A stretch of DNA of 64,000 nucleotides, from NCBI GenBank assembly GCA_041395665.1, contig JAWLAB010000004.1, forward strand, positions 1 through 64,000. Direction: 5' to 3'. The stretch is from Pseudomonadales bacterium (GTDB lineage Bacteria > Pseudomonadota > Gammaproteobacteria > Pseudomonadales > UBA7239). A program made the translations under genes and the position numbers. Shown here in pieces: positions 33,450 through 42,580 of the stretch; within the stretch, counting starts at the first letter, position 1, and every line of letters starts with the position of its first letter. The notes below the pieces were generated by a model. The model was given only the letters and a program-made list of their open reading frames with translations. It was not told where the DNA came from and did not search any database.

Positions 33450-34550
33450 ATGTTGACGGAAAGTCCGATCAAGCGCAGAAAGTCGCGTCAGATCATGGTG
33501 GGCAATGTAGCTGTTGGTGGTGATGCGCCGATCGCTGTGCAAAGTATGACGAATACTGAAACAACCGATGTTGCAGCAACCGTTGTGCAAATTCGCCAAT
33601 TAGAAAATGTGGGCGCAGATATTGTGCGTGTTTCTGTGCCTTCGATGGAGGCTGCGGATGCATTCGGTGTTATTCGTCAACAAGTCCAAGTGCCGTTGGT
33701 TGCTGATATTCATTTCGATTACAAAATTGCACTGCGCGTAGCGGACCTCGGTGTGGATTGCTTGCGTATCAATCCAGGCAATATCGGCCGAGAAGATCGC
33801 GTGCGTGCCGTGGTGGAAAAAGCACGCGAGAAAAATATCCCTATTCGTATTGGTGTGAATGCAGGTTCTTTGGAAAAAGATTTACAGAAAAAATACGGCG
33901 AGCCGAATGCAGATGCGCTGGTGGAATCCGCATTTAGACATATCGATATCTTATACAAAATGGATTTCCATGATTTCAAATTGAGCTTAAAAGCTTCGGA
34001 TGTTTTTCTGACTGTTGAAGCTTATCGAAAAATTGCTTCTCAAATTGAACAGCCCTTGCATTTGGGTATTACTGAAGCAGGCGCATTGCGTGCAGGTACA
34101 GTGAAGTCGTCGGTGGGCTTGGGAATGCTATTGATGGATGGCATTGGCGATACCATTCGTGTGTCGCTGGCGGCAGATCCTGTGGAAGAAATTAAGGTGG
34201 GCTTTGATATTTTGAAAAGCCTGCACTTGCGCACCAAAGGCATCAATATCATCGCTTGCCCTAGTTGTTCGCGCCAAAATTTTGATGTAATTCAAACCGT
34301 CAATGCATTGGAATCGCGTTTGGAAGATATCAACGATTCACTGGATGTCGCCATCATTGGTTGTTATGTCAACGGACCCGGTGAGGCGAAAGTGGCGCAT
34401 ATTGGTTTGACGGGTAGCTCGCCTAGCAACATGGTGTTTGTTGATGGTAAACCCAGCGTGAAGCTGGAAAACAGCGAGTTGGTGGATTCGTTAGAAAAAA
34501 TGATTCGCGACAAAGTGGCGCAGCAAGCCGCCGTCATCGCAAAAAGTTAA
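33450..34550 (+). CDS. ispG: 4-hydroxy-3-methylbut-2-en-1-yl diphosphate synthase
   Basis: This 4Fe-4S enzyme catalyses the penultimate step of the MEP isoprenoid pathway. The 366-residue protein begins after SPIKRRKSRQIMVGNVAVGG and has the TIM-barrel motifs VQSMTNTETTDV, VPLVADIHFDYKIAL, GCLRINPGNIG-like DCLRINPGNIG, and cluster ligands in IIACPSCSRQ and AIIGCYVNGPGE. I chose the ATG at 33450, with GAGG upstream, so the gene begins 13 bases after rodZ. Dxr of the same pathway is encoded at 44132. Confidence 0.98.
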   Translation: MLTESPIKRRKSRQIMVGNVAVGGDAPIAVQSMTNTETTDVAATVVQIRQLENVGADIVRVSVPSMEAADAFGVIRQQVQVPLVADIHFDYKIALRVADLGVDCLRINPGNIGREDRVRAVVEKAREKNIPIRIGVNAGSLEKDLQKKYGEPNADALVESAFRHIDILYKMDFHDFKLSLKASDVFLTVEAYRKIASQIEQPLHLGITEAGALRAGTVKSSVGLGMLLMDGIGDTIRVSLAADPVEEIKVGFDILKSLHLRTKGINIIACPSCSRQNFDVIQTVNALESRLEDINDSLDVAIIGCYVNGPGEAKVAHIGLTGSSPSNMVFVDGKPSVKLENSELVDSLEKMIRDKVAQQAAVIAKS

Positions 34551-34574
34551 TCAGAAATTTCAGCAAGGTTTTTC

Positions 34575-35846
34575 GTGGTGAGTAAAATTCAATCGGTTCG
34601 CGGCATGAATGATTTGCTGCCGCAAGACTCTCATGTGTGGCAATTTCTTGAAGCAACTGTTGCAGATGTGTTGCGCAGTTATGGCTATCGTGAAATTCGT
34701 TTTCCTATTTTAGAAAATACCGCACTGTTTAAGCGCGCAATCGGCGAAGTCACGGATATCGTCGAAAAAGAAATGTATACCTTCGAAGATCGCAACGGCG
34801 ACAGCCTGACGCTGCGTCCTGAAGGTACAGCCAGTTGCGTGCGTGCCTGCGAGCAAAATGGCTTGCTGTACAACCAAACGCAAAAATTGTGGTATGCGGG
34901 CCCTATGTTTCGTCACGAGCGCCCGCAAAAAGGGCGTTTGCGCCAGTTTCATCAAATCGGCGTTGAAGCGTTTGGTTTTGCAGGGCCCGATATCGATGCG
35001 GAAATGTTGTTGCTCACCGCGCGGCTTTGGCGTGAATTGGGTTTGACGGATCATGTGTCGCTGCAACTGAATTCTTTAGGTTCCAATGCTGCACGCGCCA
35101 ATTATCGAGCGGCATTAGTCACTTATTTAGAAAAGTTTGTTGCAGATTTAGATGAGGACAGCAAGCGGCGTTTGCACAGCAATCCCTTGCGTATTTTGGA
35201 TAGTAAAGATGCTAATACGCAGAAGCTATTGGTTGATGCGCCGCAAATGCAGAATTATTTAGACGATGAATCTCGTCTGCATTTTGATCAACTGTGCGCT
35301 GCATTAACACGCGTAGGCGTACCCTTTGAACTCAATTCGCGTTTGGTGCGCGGTTTGGATTACTACAACGCCACCGTGTTTGAGTGGGTGACGCGCTCCT
35401 TAGGTGCGCAAGGTACGGTGTGCGCGGGTGGTCGCTACGATGGTTTGGTCGAGCAGCTGGGTGGTAAACCGACGCCTGCCTTTGGTTTCGCCATGGGGGT
35501 TGAGCGATTGGCGTTGCTACTGGAAGAAGTAGGTAGTGTGCAGGCGGAATCACCGGATGTGTTTATCGTGTTTTCTGAAACTGCGCTAGGCGATGCGTTG
35601 CTGTTGGCTGAGCAGTGCCGCGATGCGTCACCTGAGGCTGTGGTGCTGCTCAATAGTGGCGGTGGCAGTTTCAAAAATCAGTTCAAGCGCGCAGATCGCA
35701 GTGGCGCGAACATTGCTTTGGTGCTGGGCGACGATGAGCTGCACAAGCAGGTTGTCGCGGTTAAGTTTCTGCGCGACGAGCGCGAACAGCAGGAAGTACC
35801 TTTTGGTACACTGCAAGCCTTTTTACGCCAGCATTTGTCGGCGTAG
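34575..35846 (+). CDS. hisS: Histidyl-tRNA synthetase
   Basis: This class II aminoacyl-tRNA synthetase charges tRNA-His. The 423-residue protein has motif 1 around IRFPILENTALFKRAIGEV, motif 2 TLRPEGTASCVRA with MFRHERPQKGRLRQFHQIG, the histidine-specific LVRGLDYYNATVFEW and GGRYDGLVEQLGG, motif 3 GFAMGVERL, and a C-terminal anticodon-binding domain. Start is GTG at 34575, with AAGG upstream; a second GTG follows directly. It lies between ispG and yfgM as in many gammaproteobacteria. Confidence 0.99.
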   Translation: MVSKIQSVRGMNDLLPQDSHVWQFLEATVADVLRSYGYREIRFPILENTALFKRAIGEVTDIVEKEMYTFEDRNGDSLTLRPEGTASCVRACEQNGLLYNQTQKLWYAGPMFRHERPQKGRLRQFHQIGVEAFGFAGPDIDAEMLLLTARLWRELGLTDHVSLQLNSLGSNAARANYRAALVTYLEKFVADLDEDSKRRLHSNPLRILDSKDANTQKLLVDAPQMQNYLDDESRLHFDQLCAALTRVGVPFELNSRLVRGLDYYNATVFEWVTRSLGAQGTVCAGGRYDGLVEQLGGKPTPAFGFAMGVERLALLLEEVGSVQAESPDVFIVFSETALGDALLLAEQCRDASPEAVVLLNSGGGSFKNQFKRADRSGANIALVLGDDELHKQVVAVKFLRDEREQQEVPFGTLQAFLRQHLSA

Positions 35847-35893
35847 TTTCCTGATTATTATTGAGTCACTGAGAGAGGAGCGCAAAGCGCATT

Positions 35894-36562
35894 ATGGCGG
35901 ACTATCAAACCGAAGAAGAACAGGTTGAACTCATCAAAAAATGGTGGCGTGAAAATGGCAGATCAACCCTTGTTGGTGTCGTGATTGCACTGATTGGTTT
36001 TTTTGGATGGACGCAGTGGCAGTCTTATCAAGCCAAGCAAACGGAAGCGGCTTCTGATTTATTTCAGCAAATGTTGACGGCAACAGAGTCTGTAGATGGC
36101 GCGAAAAAAGTCACTGCGCTGGCGGAGCAATTGCGTAAAGAATATCCGCGTTCTGTTTATGCAGTATTTGCCGGTTTGCGTTTGGCAAAAGATGCTGTGG
36201 CAGCGAATAACTTACCGGCTGCAGCACAGTTTTTGGAATGGGTGCAGCAGAATAATGCAGACAACAGTTTGAAGTCCTTGGTGAGCCTGCGTCTTGCACA
36301 AGTACAAAATGCACAGAATGAAGGCGATAAAGCCTTGGCTACTTTAAATGGAATTAAAACGGTTGGTGCTGCGTGGGAAGGTGAAGTGGCAGAGTTGCGT
36401 GGGGATATTCTTTCAGCGCAAAACAAAGCAGAGGATGCGCGCGCTAGTTATCAAAAAGCCAAACAAGTATTTGATACAGCGAGCAACCGTGAACGCGTAT
36501 CTATTTTGGAGGTGAAATTATCAATGTTGCCTTCCGCCAAAACTGATACAAAAAGTAAGTGA
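35894..36562 (+). CDS. yfgM: YfgM-like ancillary SecYEG translocon subunit
   Basis: YfgM is an inner-membrane protein with a periplasmic TPR domain that contacts SecYEG and PpiD and helps periplasmic chaperone networks. The 222-residue protein begins MADYQTEEEQVELIKKWWRE, has one membrane helix (about residues 24-42, STLVGVVIALIGFFGWTQW), then helical repeats such as YAVFAGLRLAKDAVAANNL and LRGDILSAQNKAEDARASY. It ends inside the bamB region, 11 bases before the chosen bamB start; the order hisS-yfgM-bamB-der is classic. Confidence 0.93.
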   Translation: MADYQTEEEQVELIKKWWRENGRSTLVGVVIALIGFFGWTQWQSYQAKQTEAASDLFQQMLTATESVDGAKKVTALAEQLRKEYPRSVYAVFAGLRLAKDAVAANNLPAAAQFLEWVQQNNADNSLKSLVSLRLAQVQNAQNEGDKALATLNGIKTVGAAWEGEVAELRGDILSAQNKAEDARASYQKAKQVFDTASNRERVSILEVKLSMLPSAKTDTKSK

Positions 36563-36573
36563 GAGGGGGCATC

Positions 36574-37758
36574 GTGAGTCATTCATCCGTCATGAAAGCC
36601 ATGTTGTCACAGTGCGCGCGCGGCGTTTTGGTTGCAAGTTTGGTAACAACGCTGTCTGCGTGCAGTTTGTTGGAAGATAAAAAGAAAGCTGAAGTGGCTC
36701 AGTTGCAATCATTACCCACTGGCACAATTTCGTTAGCAAAGCAGTGGTCGCGCGGTGTGGGAAACCAAGGCGATGATGCCTTGTTGTTGGCGTTAACCCC
36801 CGCTGTAGATGGCGGCACAATTTATGCGGCCAATGCGCATGGCGGTGTAGTCGCCATCAGCCGTGCCAGTGGCGATGTGCGCTGGAAAGCGAAAGTTGAT
36901 GCTGCGTTAGTGGGTGCTGTTGGCGCTGGTGCTGATATGGTGTTTGTTTCAACAGATAACGGTGGCGTCATTGCATTGGATGCCGCCAGTGGCAGTGAAC
37001 GCTGGCGTGGACAAACCAGCAGCCAAGTATTGGCAGCGCCAGTGACGAATGGCGATGTGGTTGTTGCGCAGTCAACCGATGCGCGCGTACAAGCATTCGA
37101 TGCGGGTACAGGGCGCGTGCGCTGGTCGTACAAAGCTTCGCAAGCGGTATTAACGCTGCGCGGCAACAGCGCGCCAGTTATTCGTTCTGGCTCGGTGTTC
37201 GTGGCATTTGATAACGGCAAAGTGGCAGTGTTGGACGCCAGTACCGGATTGATGCAGTGGGAACGCCGCTTCATTGTGCCCAATGGTCGTACAGAACTAG
37301 AGCGCATTATTGATGTGCAAGCTGACCCGCTGTTGACTTCGACGGATGTCATTGTTGCTTCGTATCAAGGTGCAATTGTCGATATCGACCAACAGAGCGG
37401 CCAAGTGAAGTGGGAGCAAAAAGCTTCTGTGATGCGCAGTATGGCCAGTGCAGATGATGTGGTGTACATGGTCGAGGGCGATGATTCTGTCAGAGCGCTC
37501 AGCATGAATTCTGGAAATGAGTTGTGGAAGTCTAGAGGTTTTGAAAATCGCAGTTTGTCTTCGCCTGCTGTGCTGGGTGCTTATCTTGCGGTAGCTGATA
37601 AATACGGTTATGTGCATTTGCTGAAACGCGCTGATGGCGCATATGCAGGCCGCTACAACATTGGTGGCAATGGTGTGCGCGCAGATTTGCAAAGTGATGG
37701 CGATACTTTGTATGCCTTGACCGTCAGCGGTAAGTTATACGCACTCAGCGTTAAATAA
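36574..37758 (+). CDS. bamB: Outer-membrane assembly lipoprotein BamB
   Basis: BamB is the beta-propeller lipoprotein of the BAM complex that inserts outer-membrane proteins with BamA. The 394-residue protein has a lipoprotein signal with lipobox TLSAC (acylated Cys30), then PQQ-like repeat blades, for example GGVVAISRASGDVRWKAKV and GGVIALDAASGSERWRGQ. I start at the GTG at 36574, behind GAGGGGG; an ATG at 36592 is an alternative and a GTG at 36559 overlaps yfgM. der follows after 15 bases. BamA is encoded at 46769. Confidence 0.96.
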   Translation: MSHSSVMKAMLSQCARGVLVASLVTTLSACSLLEDKKKAEVAQLQSLPTGTISLAKQWSRGVGNQGDDALLLALTPAVDGGTIYAANAHGGVVAISRASGDVRWKAKVDAALVGAVGAGADMVFVSTDNGGVIALDAASGSERWRGQTSSQVLAAPVTNGDVVVAQSTDARVQAFDAGTGRVRWSYKASQAVLTLRGNSAPVIRSGSVFVAFDNGKVAVLDASTGLMQWERRFIVPNGRTELERIIDVQADPLLTSTDVIVASYQGAIVDIDQQSGQVKWEQKASVMRSMASADDVVYMVEGDDSVRALSMNSGNELWKSRGFENRSLSSPAVLGAYLAVADKYGYVHLLKRADGAYAGRYNIGGNGVRADLQSDGDTLYALTVSGKLYALSVK

Positions 37759-37773
37759 AAAAAGAGATTATTT

Positions 37774-39252
37774 GTGTTACCTGTCATTGCGTTAGTCGGT
37801 CGCCCCAATGTTGGAAAATCCACATTGTTTAATCGCATCACGCGCACACGCAATGCCATTGTCGCTAATTTTGCAGGTTTAACGCGCGATAGACAGTACG
37901 GCGAAGCTTCATTTGAAGGTCGCCGTTTTATTGTGGTAGATACTGGCGGTCTCGGTGAAGAAGAACACGGTATTGATGATGCGATGGCGCATCAATCACT
38001 CACGGCCATTGAAGAAGCAGATATTGTTTTATTTTTAGTGGATTGCCGCGCAGGATTGTCGGCAGGTGATGAGTTAATTGCGCGTCATTTGCGTGAAAAT
38101 CACAAAAAAACTTTTTTAGTGGTGAACAAATCTGACGGTACGGATCCTGATATCGCTACCAGTGAATTTTTTGCTTTAGGTTTTCAAGAAGTGCATCCCA
38201 TTGCGGCTGCGCATGGTCGTGGCGTGCATCAATTGATGGAAGCAGTTGCGCATTCGTTGTTTCCTGAGTTGGCAGACATTGTAGAAGTTGATGAAGACGA
38301 CGAATGGGATGGCGACGCAGACGGCGAACGGGGTGCAGAAGATTCTGTTGAGGAAAGTGAAGACAGCACGCAGCCGCGCCGTATCAAAATTGCTATTGTC
38401 GGCAGACCGAATGTAGGGAAGTCCACGCTAGTTAACCGCATGTTGGGCGAAGACCGCGTAGTAGTTTTTGATTTGCCCGGCACCACGCGCGACAGTATTT
38501 ATATCGACTATCAGCGCAACGACGATACTTTTACGCTGATTGACACAGCGGGTATTCGCAAGCGCAAAAATGTGAAAGAAACGATAGAAAAGTTTTCTAT
38601 CGTGAAAACACTGCAAGCCATCGAAGATGCCAATGTCGTCATTCTGGTGATGGATGCGCAAGAAGGTATCGTTGAACAAGATTTACACCTGCTCGGTCAT
38701 GTGATTGAGAAAGGTCGAGCACTCGTTGTTGCTATCAACAAATGGGATGGTCTCGACGAAGATCAGCGCAACGAAGTGAAACGCGTGCTGGATCGCCGCA
38801 TGCAGTTCACGCGTTTTGCGACCACGCATTTCATTTCTGCGCTGCACGGCAGTGGCGTGGGTAACTTGTACGATTCCATCAAGAAAGCCTACAAATCTGC
38901 CACGCAAAAACTGAGCACACCGTTCCTGACACGCATCTTGGAAGACGCGGTTTCCTCGCATCAACCGCCTTTGGTCAACGGTCGTCGCATCAAGCTGCGC
39001 TACGCCCATGCCGGTGGTCAGAACCCGCCCTTGATCGTGATACACGGCAATCAGGTGGATAAGGTGCCGGATCACTATCGGCGCTATCTCGAAAATGTCT
39101 ATCGCGATGTGTTGCAGATGTCGGGTACGCCGCTGCGCATTGAATTCAAAGGCGGCGACAACCCTTATGAGGGCAAGCGCAATACGCTGACGCCGCGCCA
39201 GTTGCAGAAGCGCAAACGCTTGGTTAAACACCTCAAAAAACGGGACAAATAA
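37774..39252 (+). CDS. der: Ribosome-biogenesis GTPase Der (EngA)
   Basis: Der is an essential GTPase for late 50S assembly. The 492-residue protein has two tandem G domains, each with a P-loop GRPNVGKST (residues 8-16 and again near 211) and matching VNKSDGTD and INKWDGLD guanine-specificity loops. An acidic linker rich in Asp and Glu separates them, and a C-terminal KH-like domain ends in a basic tail, QKRKRLVKHLKKRDK. Start is GTG at 37774, 15 bases after bamB. The rpsB promoter begins inside its final codons. Confidence 0.98.
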   Translation: MLPVIALVGRPNVGKSTLFNRITRTRNAIVANFAGLTRDRQYGEASFEGRRFIVVDTGGLGEEEHGIDDAMAHQSLTAIEEADIVLFLVDCRAGLSAGDELIARHLRENHKKTFLVVNKSDGTDPDIATSEFFALGFQEVHPIAAAHGRGVHQLMEAVAHSLFPELADIVEVDEDDEWDGDADGERGAEDSVEESEDSTQPRRIKIAIVGRPNVGKSTLVNRMLGEDRVVVFDLPGTTRDSIYIDYQRNDDTFTLIDTAGIRKRKNVKETIEKFSIVKTLQAIEDANVVILVMDAQEGIVEQDLHLLGHVIEKGRALVVAINKWDGLDEDQRNEVKRVLDRRMQFTRFATTHFISALHGSGVGNLYDSIKKAYKSATQKLSTPFLTRILEDAVSSHQPPLVNGRRIKLRYAHAGGQNPPLIVIHGNQVDKVPDHYRRYLENVYRDVLQMSGTPLRIEFKGGDNPYEGKRNTLTPRQLQKRKRLVKHLKKRDK

Positions 39253-39271
39253 CCACCTCCTGTGGTATAAA
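39242..39271 (+). promoter_or_regulatory. Sigma-70 promoter for rpsB-tsf
   Basis: GGGACA (39242-39247) and TATAAA (39266-39271) are 18 bases apart. A GC-rich discriminator (AGCCCGCCCGC) follows the -10 box, typical of stringently controlled translation genes. Confidence 0.6.
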
Positions 39272-39284
39272 GCCCGCCCGCTCC

Positions 39285-39385
39285 GGCATGGGGTCGGCGC
39301 GGATCAACGACTCACACAACTCGTCACATCAATCTGGGTGCCCTACGGGGTAGGTTGATGGGGGCTGTGGTGGCTTAACCCGAGA
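39285..39385 (+). ncRNA. rpsB mRNA leader, structured autoregulatory element
   Basis: The 5' leader can fold with CATCAATC (39327-39334) pairing with GGTTGATG (39353-39360) and an inner GCCC/GGGG stem, followed by GGGGGCTGTGGTGGCTTAACCCGAGAGG before the start codon (described as positions 39361-39388). This resembles the conserved S2 leader (t44) of gammaproteobacteria, by which S2 represses its own translation. Recognition is from memory of that element. Confidence 0.55.
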
Positions 39386-39392
39386 GGAAACT

Positions 39393-40133
39393 ATGGCCAA
39401 TATCAGCATGACAGACCTGCTGCAAGCAGGTGCGCACTTCGGACACCAGACGCGCTACTGGAATCCAAAAATGGGCAAATATATTTTTGGTGCCCGCAAC
39501 AAAATTCACATCATCAATCTTGAGCACACCGTGCCTGCTTTTAACGAAGCCTTGGCATTGGCGCGCGATTTATCTTCCAAGCGCAACAAAATTTTGTTTG
39601 TTGGTACTAAGCGCGCCGCAGCAAAAGTAGTTGCTGAACAAGCGTCTCGCGTGGGTATGCCTTACGTCAGCCACCGCTGGTTGGGCGGCATGTTGACTAA
39701 CTACAAAACCATTCGCACTTCTATCAAACGCTTTCGTGAATTGGAAAAGCAGTCACAAGACGGCACTTTCAATTTGCTGACAAAAAAAGAAGCTTTGATG
39801 CGTACGCGCGACATGGAAAAATTGGAACTCGCGATCGGTGGTATCAAAGACATGGGCGGTTTGCCTGATGCATTGTTCGTTATCGATGTGGATCACGAGC
39901 GCATTGCGATCACTGAAGCGAACAAGTTGGGTATTCCTGTTATCGGTATCGTGGATACTAATAGCGATCCATCCGGTGTTGATATCGTAATCCCCGCTAA
40001 CGACGATGCATTGCGCGCAGTGAAGTTGTATGTCACTGCCATGGCAGATGCTTGCGCGGAAGGCTTAGAGCGCGCCGGTAACGCACCACAAAACAAAGAT
40101 GAATTTGTTGAAGTGGATGGCGAACAAGCCTAA
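39393..40133 (+). CDS. rpsB: 30S ribosomal protein S2
   Basis: S2 binds late to the 30S subunit near the S1 site. The 246-residue protein begins MANISMTDLLQAGAHFGHQTRYWNP-type sequence (residues 1-25), has KMGKYIFGARNKIHIINLE, PYVSHRWLGGMLTNYKTIR and IPVIGIVDTNSDPSGVDI. The ribosome-binding site is GAGAGGA. It has its own promoter and structured leader after der, and a hairpin attenuator separates it from tsf. Confidence 0.99.
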   Translation: MANISMTDLLQAGAHFGHQTRYWNPKMGKYIFGARNKIHIINLEHTVPAFNEALALARDLSSKRNKILFVGTKRAAAKVVAEQASRVGMPYVSHRWLGGMLTNYKTIRTSIKRFRELEKQSQDGTFNLLTKKEALMRTRDMEKLELAIGGIKDMGGLPDALFVIDVDHERIAITEANKLGIPVIGIVDTNSDPSGVDIVIPANDDALRAVKLYVTAMADACAEGLERAGNAPQNKDEFVEVDGEQA

Positions 40134-40159
40134 TTCAATCATTGTTTGATGATTGCAAA

Positions 40160-40190
40160 GAAAGGGGGCGCGTCCCCCTTTCTGGTTTTT
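40160..40190 (+). terminator. Attenuating Rho-independent hairpin between rpsB and tsf
   Basis: GAAAGGGGG (40160-40168) pairs perfectly with CCCCCTTTC (40174-40182) around CGCGT, followed by TGG and T5. It probably reduces tsf expression relative to rpsB rather than ending all transcripts, as no tsf promoter is evident in the short gap. Confidence 0.8.
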
Positions 40191-40222
40191 GAACATTCAT
40201 AGATTAAAACGAGGAATAGACA

Positions 40223-41092
40223 ATGGCAGAGATTTCAGCATCCAGCGTAAAAGAACTGCGTGAGCGCACTGGTCTTGGCATGATGGAGTGCAAAAAAGCA
40301 CTGGTGGAAGCCAACGGCGATATCGAAGTGGCTATCGATAATTTGCGTAAATCCGGTCAAGCAAAAGCTGCTAAAAAAGCAGGTAATATTGCGGCCGACG
40401 GCGCTATCGTTATCGCCAATAACGGCAAAACCGCTATCGTGTTGGAAGTGAATAGCCAAACCGATTTCGTTGCTAAAGATGAAAACTTTACAGCTTTTGC
40501 TAACAAAGTGGCTGAAGTGGCATTGGCTGCACGAGAAACGAATGTGGAAAAAATTGCCGCACTGGATTTCGGTGGTCAAACAGTTGAAGAAGCGCGTGTT
40601 GCTCTCGTGCAAAAAATTGGTGAAAACATCCAAGTGCGTCGCGCTGAGTTGGTCGAAGGCGCAGTATTGGCTGCTTATCGTCACGGCATCAAAATTGGTG
40701 TTGTGGTTGCGATGGAAGGCGGCAGTGAAGATTTGGCACGCGATGTGGCCATGCATGTTGCTGCGGCGAAACCAGAAGCGGTCTCTGCGGAAGATGTATC
40801 GCCAGCAGTTATTGCCAAAGAGCGCGAAATTGCCGCAGCGAAAGCTGCTGAGTCTGGCAAGCCAGCTAACATCGTTGAAAAAATGGTGGAAGGCGCGGTG
40901 AAAAAATACCTCTCTGAAGTGTCTTTGGTTGAGCAGGCGTTTGTTAAAGAGCCGGACATGAAAGTGGGTGAGTTGTTGGCAAAAAACAGCGCTAAAGTCA
41001 CTCGTTTCATTCGCTTGGAAGTGGGCGAAGGTATTGAGAAAAAAGAAGTAGATTTCGCGGCGGAAGTAGCAGCAGCTGTTGCTGCTAAGTAA
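40223..41092 (+). CDS. tsf: Elongation factor Ts
   Basis: EF-Ts exchanges GDP for GTP on EF-Tu. The 289-residue protein begins AEISASSVKELRERTGLGMM and has the N-terminal signature KKALVEANGDIEVAIDNLRK, the core TDFVAKDENFTAF, and the C-terminal EQAFVKEPDMKVGELL. It follows rpsB after an attenuating hairpin and is followed by a strong terminator. The start ATG at 40223 is preceded by GAGGAA. Confidence 0.99.
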   Translation: MAEISASSVKELRERTGLGMMECKKALVEANGDIEVAIDNLRKSGQAKAAKKAGNIAADGAIVIANNGKTAIVLEVNSQTDFVAKDENFTAFANKVAEVALAARETNVEKIAALDFGGQTVEEARVALVQKIGENIQVRRAELVEGAVLAAYRHGIKIGVVVAMEGGSEDLARDVAMHVAAAKPEAVSAEDVSPAVIAKEREIAAAKAAESGKPANIVEKMVEGAVKKYLSEVSLVEQAFVKEPDMKVGELLAKNSAKVTRFIRLEVGEGIEKKEVDFAAEVAAAVAAK

Positions 41093-41108
41093 TTTCAAAG
41101 CAAATCAG

Positions 41109-41145
41109 AAAACGGCGAAGTTGGGCAACCTGCTTCGCCGTTTTT
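41109..41145 (+). terminator. Rho-independent terminator after tsf
   Basis: AACGGCGAAG (41111-41120) pairs with CTTCGCCGTT (41133-41142) around a 12-base loop and is followed by TTT. A-rich flanks extend the stem. Confidence 0.93.
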
Positions 41146-41171
41146 GTTGGTGGCTTTTGTCGGGTTTGCGG

Positions 41172-41200
41172 CTGAAATATCCCACCCCATGCACTAGAAT
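41172..41200 (+). promoter_or_regulatory. Sigma-70 promoter for pyrH
   Basis: CTGAAA (41172-41177) and TAGAAT (41195-41200) are separated by 17 bases, upstream of pyrH and downstream of the tsf terminator. Confidence 0.6.
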
Positions 41201-41231
41201 GTGTGCCACTTTTCTTTGACGGATTAAGCCG

Positions 41232-41969
41232 ATGACCTCTGGCAAGGACAGAAAATACAAGCGCATCCTGCTCAAGCTGAGCGGCGAAGAACTCATGGGG
41301 CAAGAGGGCTTTGGTATTGATCCCAAAGTGCTCGACAAAATGGCTCTGGAGATTGGTCAGCTCGTGGGCATTGGCGTGCAGGTCGGTTTGGTTGTTGGTG
41401 GCGGTAACCTATTTCGTGGTGCGGCGCTGTCGGCAGCGGGGCTTGATCGCGTCACTGGCGACCACATGGGTATGCTCGCGACTGTAATGAACGGTCTCGC
41501 ACTGCGCGATGCACTGGAGCGCAGCAATATCCAGAGCCATGTGATGTCAGCTATCCCCATGAGCGGCGTGGTGGAGCACTACGATCGTCGTCGCGCGATT
41601 CGTTACCTAGAGCAGGGCGAAGTGGTGATTTTTGCCGCAGGCACGGGCAATCCTTTTTTTACTACAGATTCTGCTGCGTGTTTGCGCGGCATCGAAGTCA
41701 ACGCCGAATTGGTTCTCAAAGCAACGAAAGTTGATGGCGTTTATGACATGGATCCCATGAAAAATCCCAATGCCAAAATGTACGAGCGTTTAACGTACGA
41801 CGAAGCGTTAGACAAAAAATTAGGTGTGATGGATTTAACCGCGATTTGTTTGTGCCGTGAACACAATATGCCTGTACGCGTATTTCGTATGTCTAAAGTG
41901 GGTGCACTGTTGAATATTGTGGTCGGCGGCAATGAAGGCACGCTGATGATTGAAAAGTACAGTGATTAA
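41232..41969 (+). CDS. pyrH: UMP kinase
   Basis: This hexameric bacterial UMP kinase makes UDP and is allosterically activated by GTP and inhibited by UTP. The 245-residue protein begins with YKRILLKLSGEELMG and has GVVVGGGN-type VGLVVGGGNLFRG, DHMGMLATVMNGLALRDAL, AAGTGNPFFTTDSAACLR and KATKVDGVYDMDPM. It has its own promoter and leads the pyrH-frr-uppS-cdsA-dxr-rseP series. The start is ATG at 41232. Confidence 0.99.
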   Translation: MTSGKDRKYKRILLKLSGEELMGQEGFGIDPKVLDKMALEIGQLVGIGVQVGLVVGGGNLFRGAALSAAGLDRVTGDHMGMLATVMNGLALRDALERSNIQSHVMSAIPMSGVVEHYDRRRAIRYLEQGEVVIFAAGTGNPFFTTDSAACLRGIEVNAELVLKATKVDGVYDMDPMKNPNAKMYERLTYDEALDKKLGVMDLTAICLCREHNMPVRVFRMSKVGALLNIVVGGNEGTLMIEKYSD

Positions 41970-41998
41970 ATAAGAAAGCTATTAGAGAGTGCATCACT

Positions 41999-42556
41999 AT
42001 GATTAATGACATCAAAAAAGAAGCCGAAGAGCGCATGAAAAAAAGTATTGAGGCTTTGTCTCATGCTTTTAATCGCATTCGTACCGGTCGCGCACATCCA
42101 AGTATTTTGGAAGGTATTGTCGTGAATTATTACGGTGCAGATACGCCGTTGCAGCAGTTGGCGAATATCAATGTGGAAGATGCACGCACGCTATCCATCA
42201 CGCCTTGGGAAAAAGCCGTGGTGCCAGCCATTGAAAAGGCCATCATGATTTCTGATTTAGGCTTGAATCCCAACACTGCAGGTGCAGTGATTCGCATTCC
42301 AATGCCGGCATTAACGGAAGAAACGCGCAGAAACTTTATCAAACACGCTAAAGCGGAAGCCGAAACAGCGCGCGTTTCGGTGCGTAATATTCGCCGCGAT
42401 GCCAATGCACAGCTCAAAGATTTGTTGAAAGAAAAAGCGATCAGCGAAGATGATGATCGCCGCGCGCAAGATGAAGTGCAGAAAATCACCGATAAGTACA
42501 TTGCTGAAATTGATAAGGCGTTCTCGGTGAAAGAGAGAGATTTGACAGAAATTTAA
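41999..42556 (+). CDS. frr: Ribosome recycling factor
   Basis: RRF splits post-termination ribosomes with EF-G. The 185-residue length is standard. It begins MINDIKKEAEERMKKSIEAL and has FNRIRTGRAHPSILEGI, YYGADTPLQQLANINVEDAR, and VSVRNIRRDANAQLKDLLKE, all family hallmarks. It follows pyrH by 29 bases and precedes uppS by 24 bases, the universal order in gammaproteobacteria. Confidence 0.99.
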   Translation: MINDIKKEAEERMKKSIEALSHAFNRIRTGRAHPSILEGIVVNYYGADTPLQQLANINVEDARTLSITPWEKAVVPAIEKAIMISDLGLNPNTAGAVIRIPMPALTEETRRNFIKHAKAEAETARVSVRNIRRDANAQLKDLLKEKAISEDDDRRAQDEVQKITDKYIAEIDKAFSVKERDLTEI

Positions 42557-42580
42557 ATCTGTCGAGATATTGAAGCGCGT

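Noticed and set aside
40235..41098. 287-codon minus-strand ORF opposite tsf
   Set aside because: Antisense shadow of EF-Ts; Phe/Cys/His-rich composition and no family resemblance.
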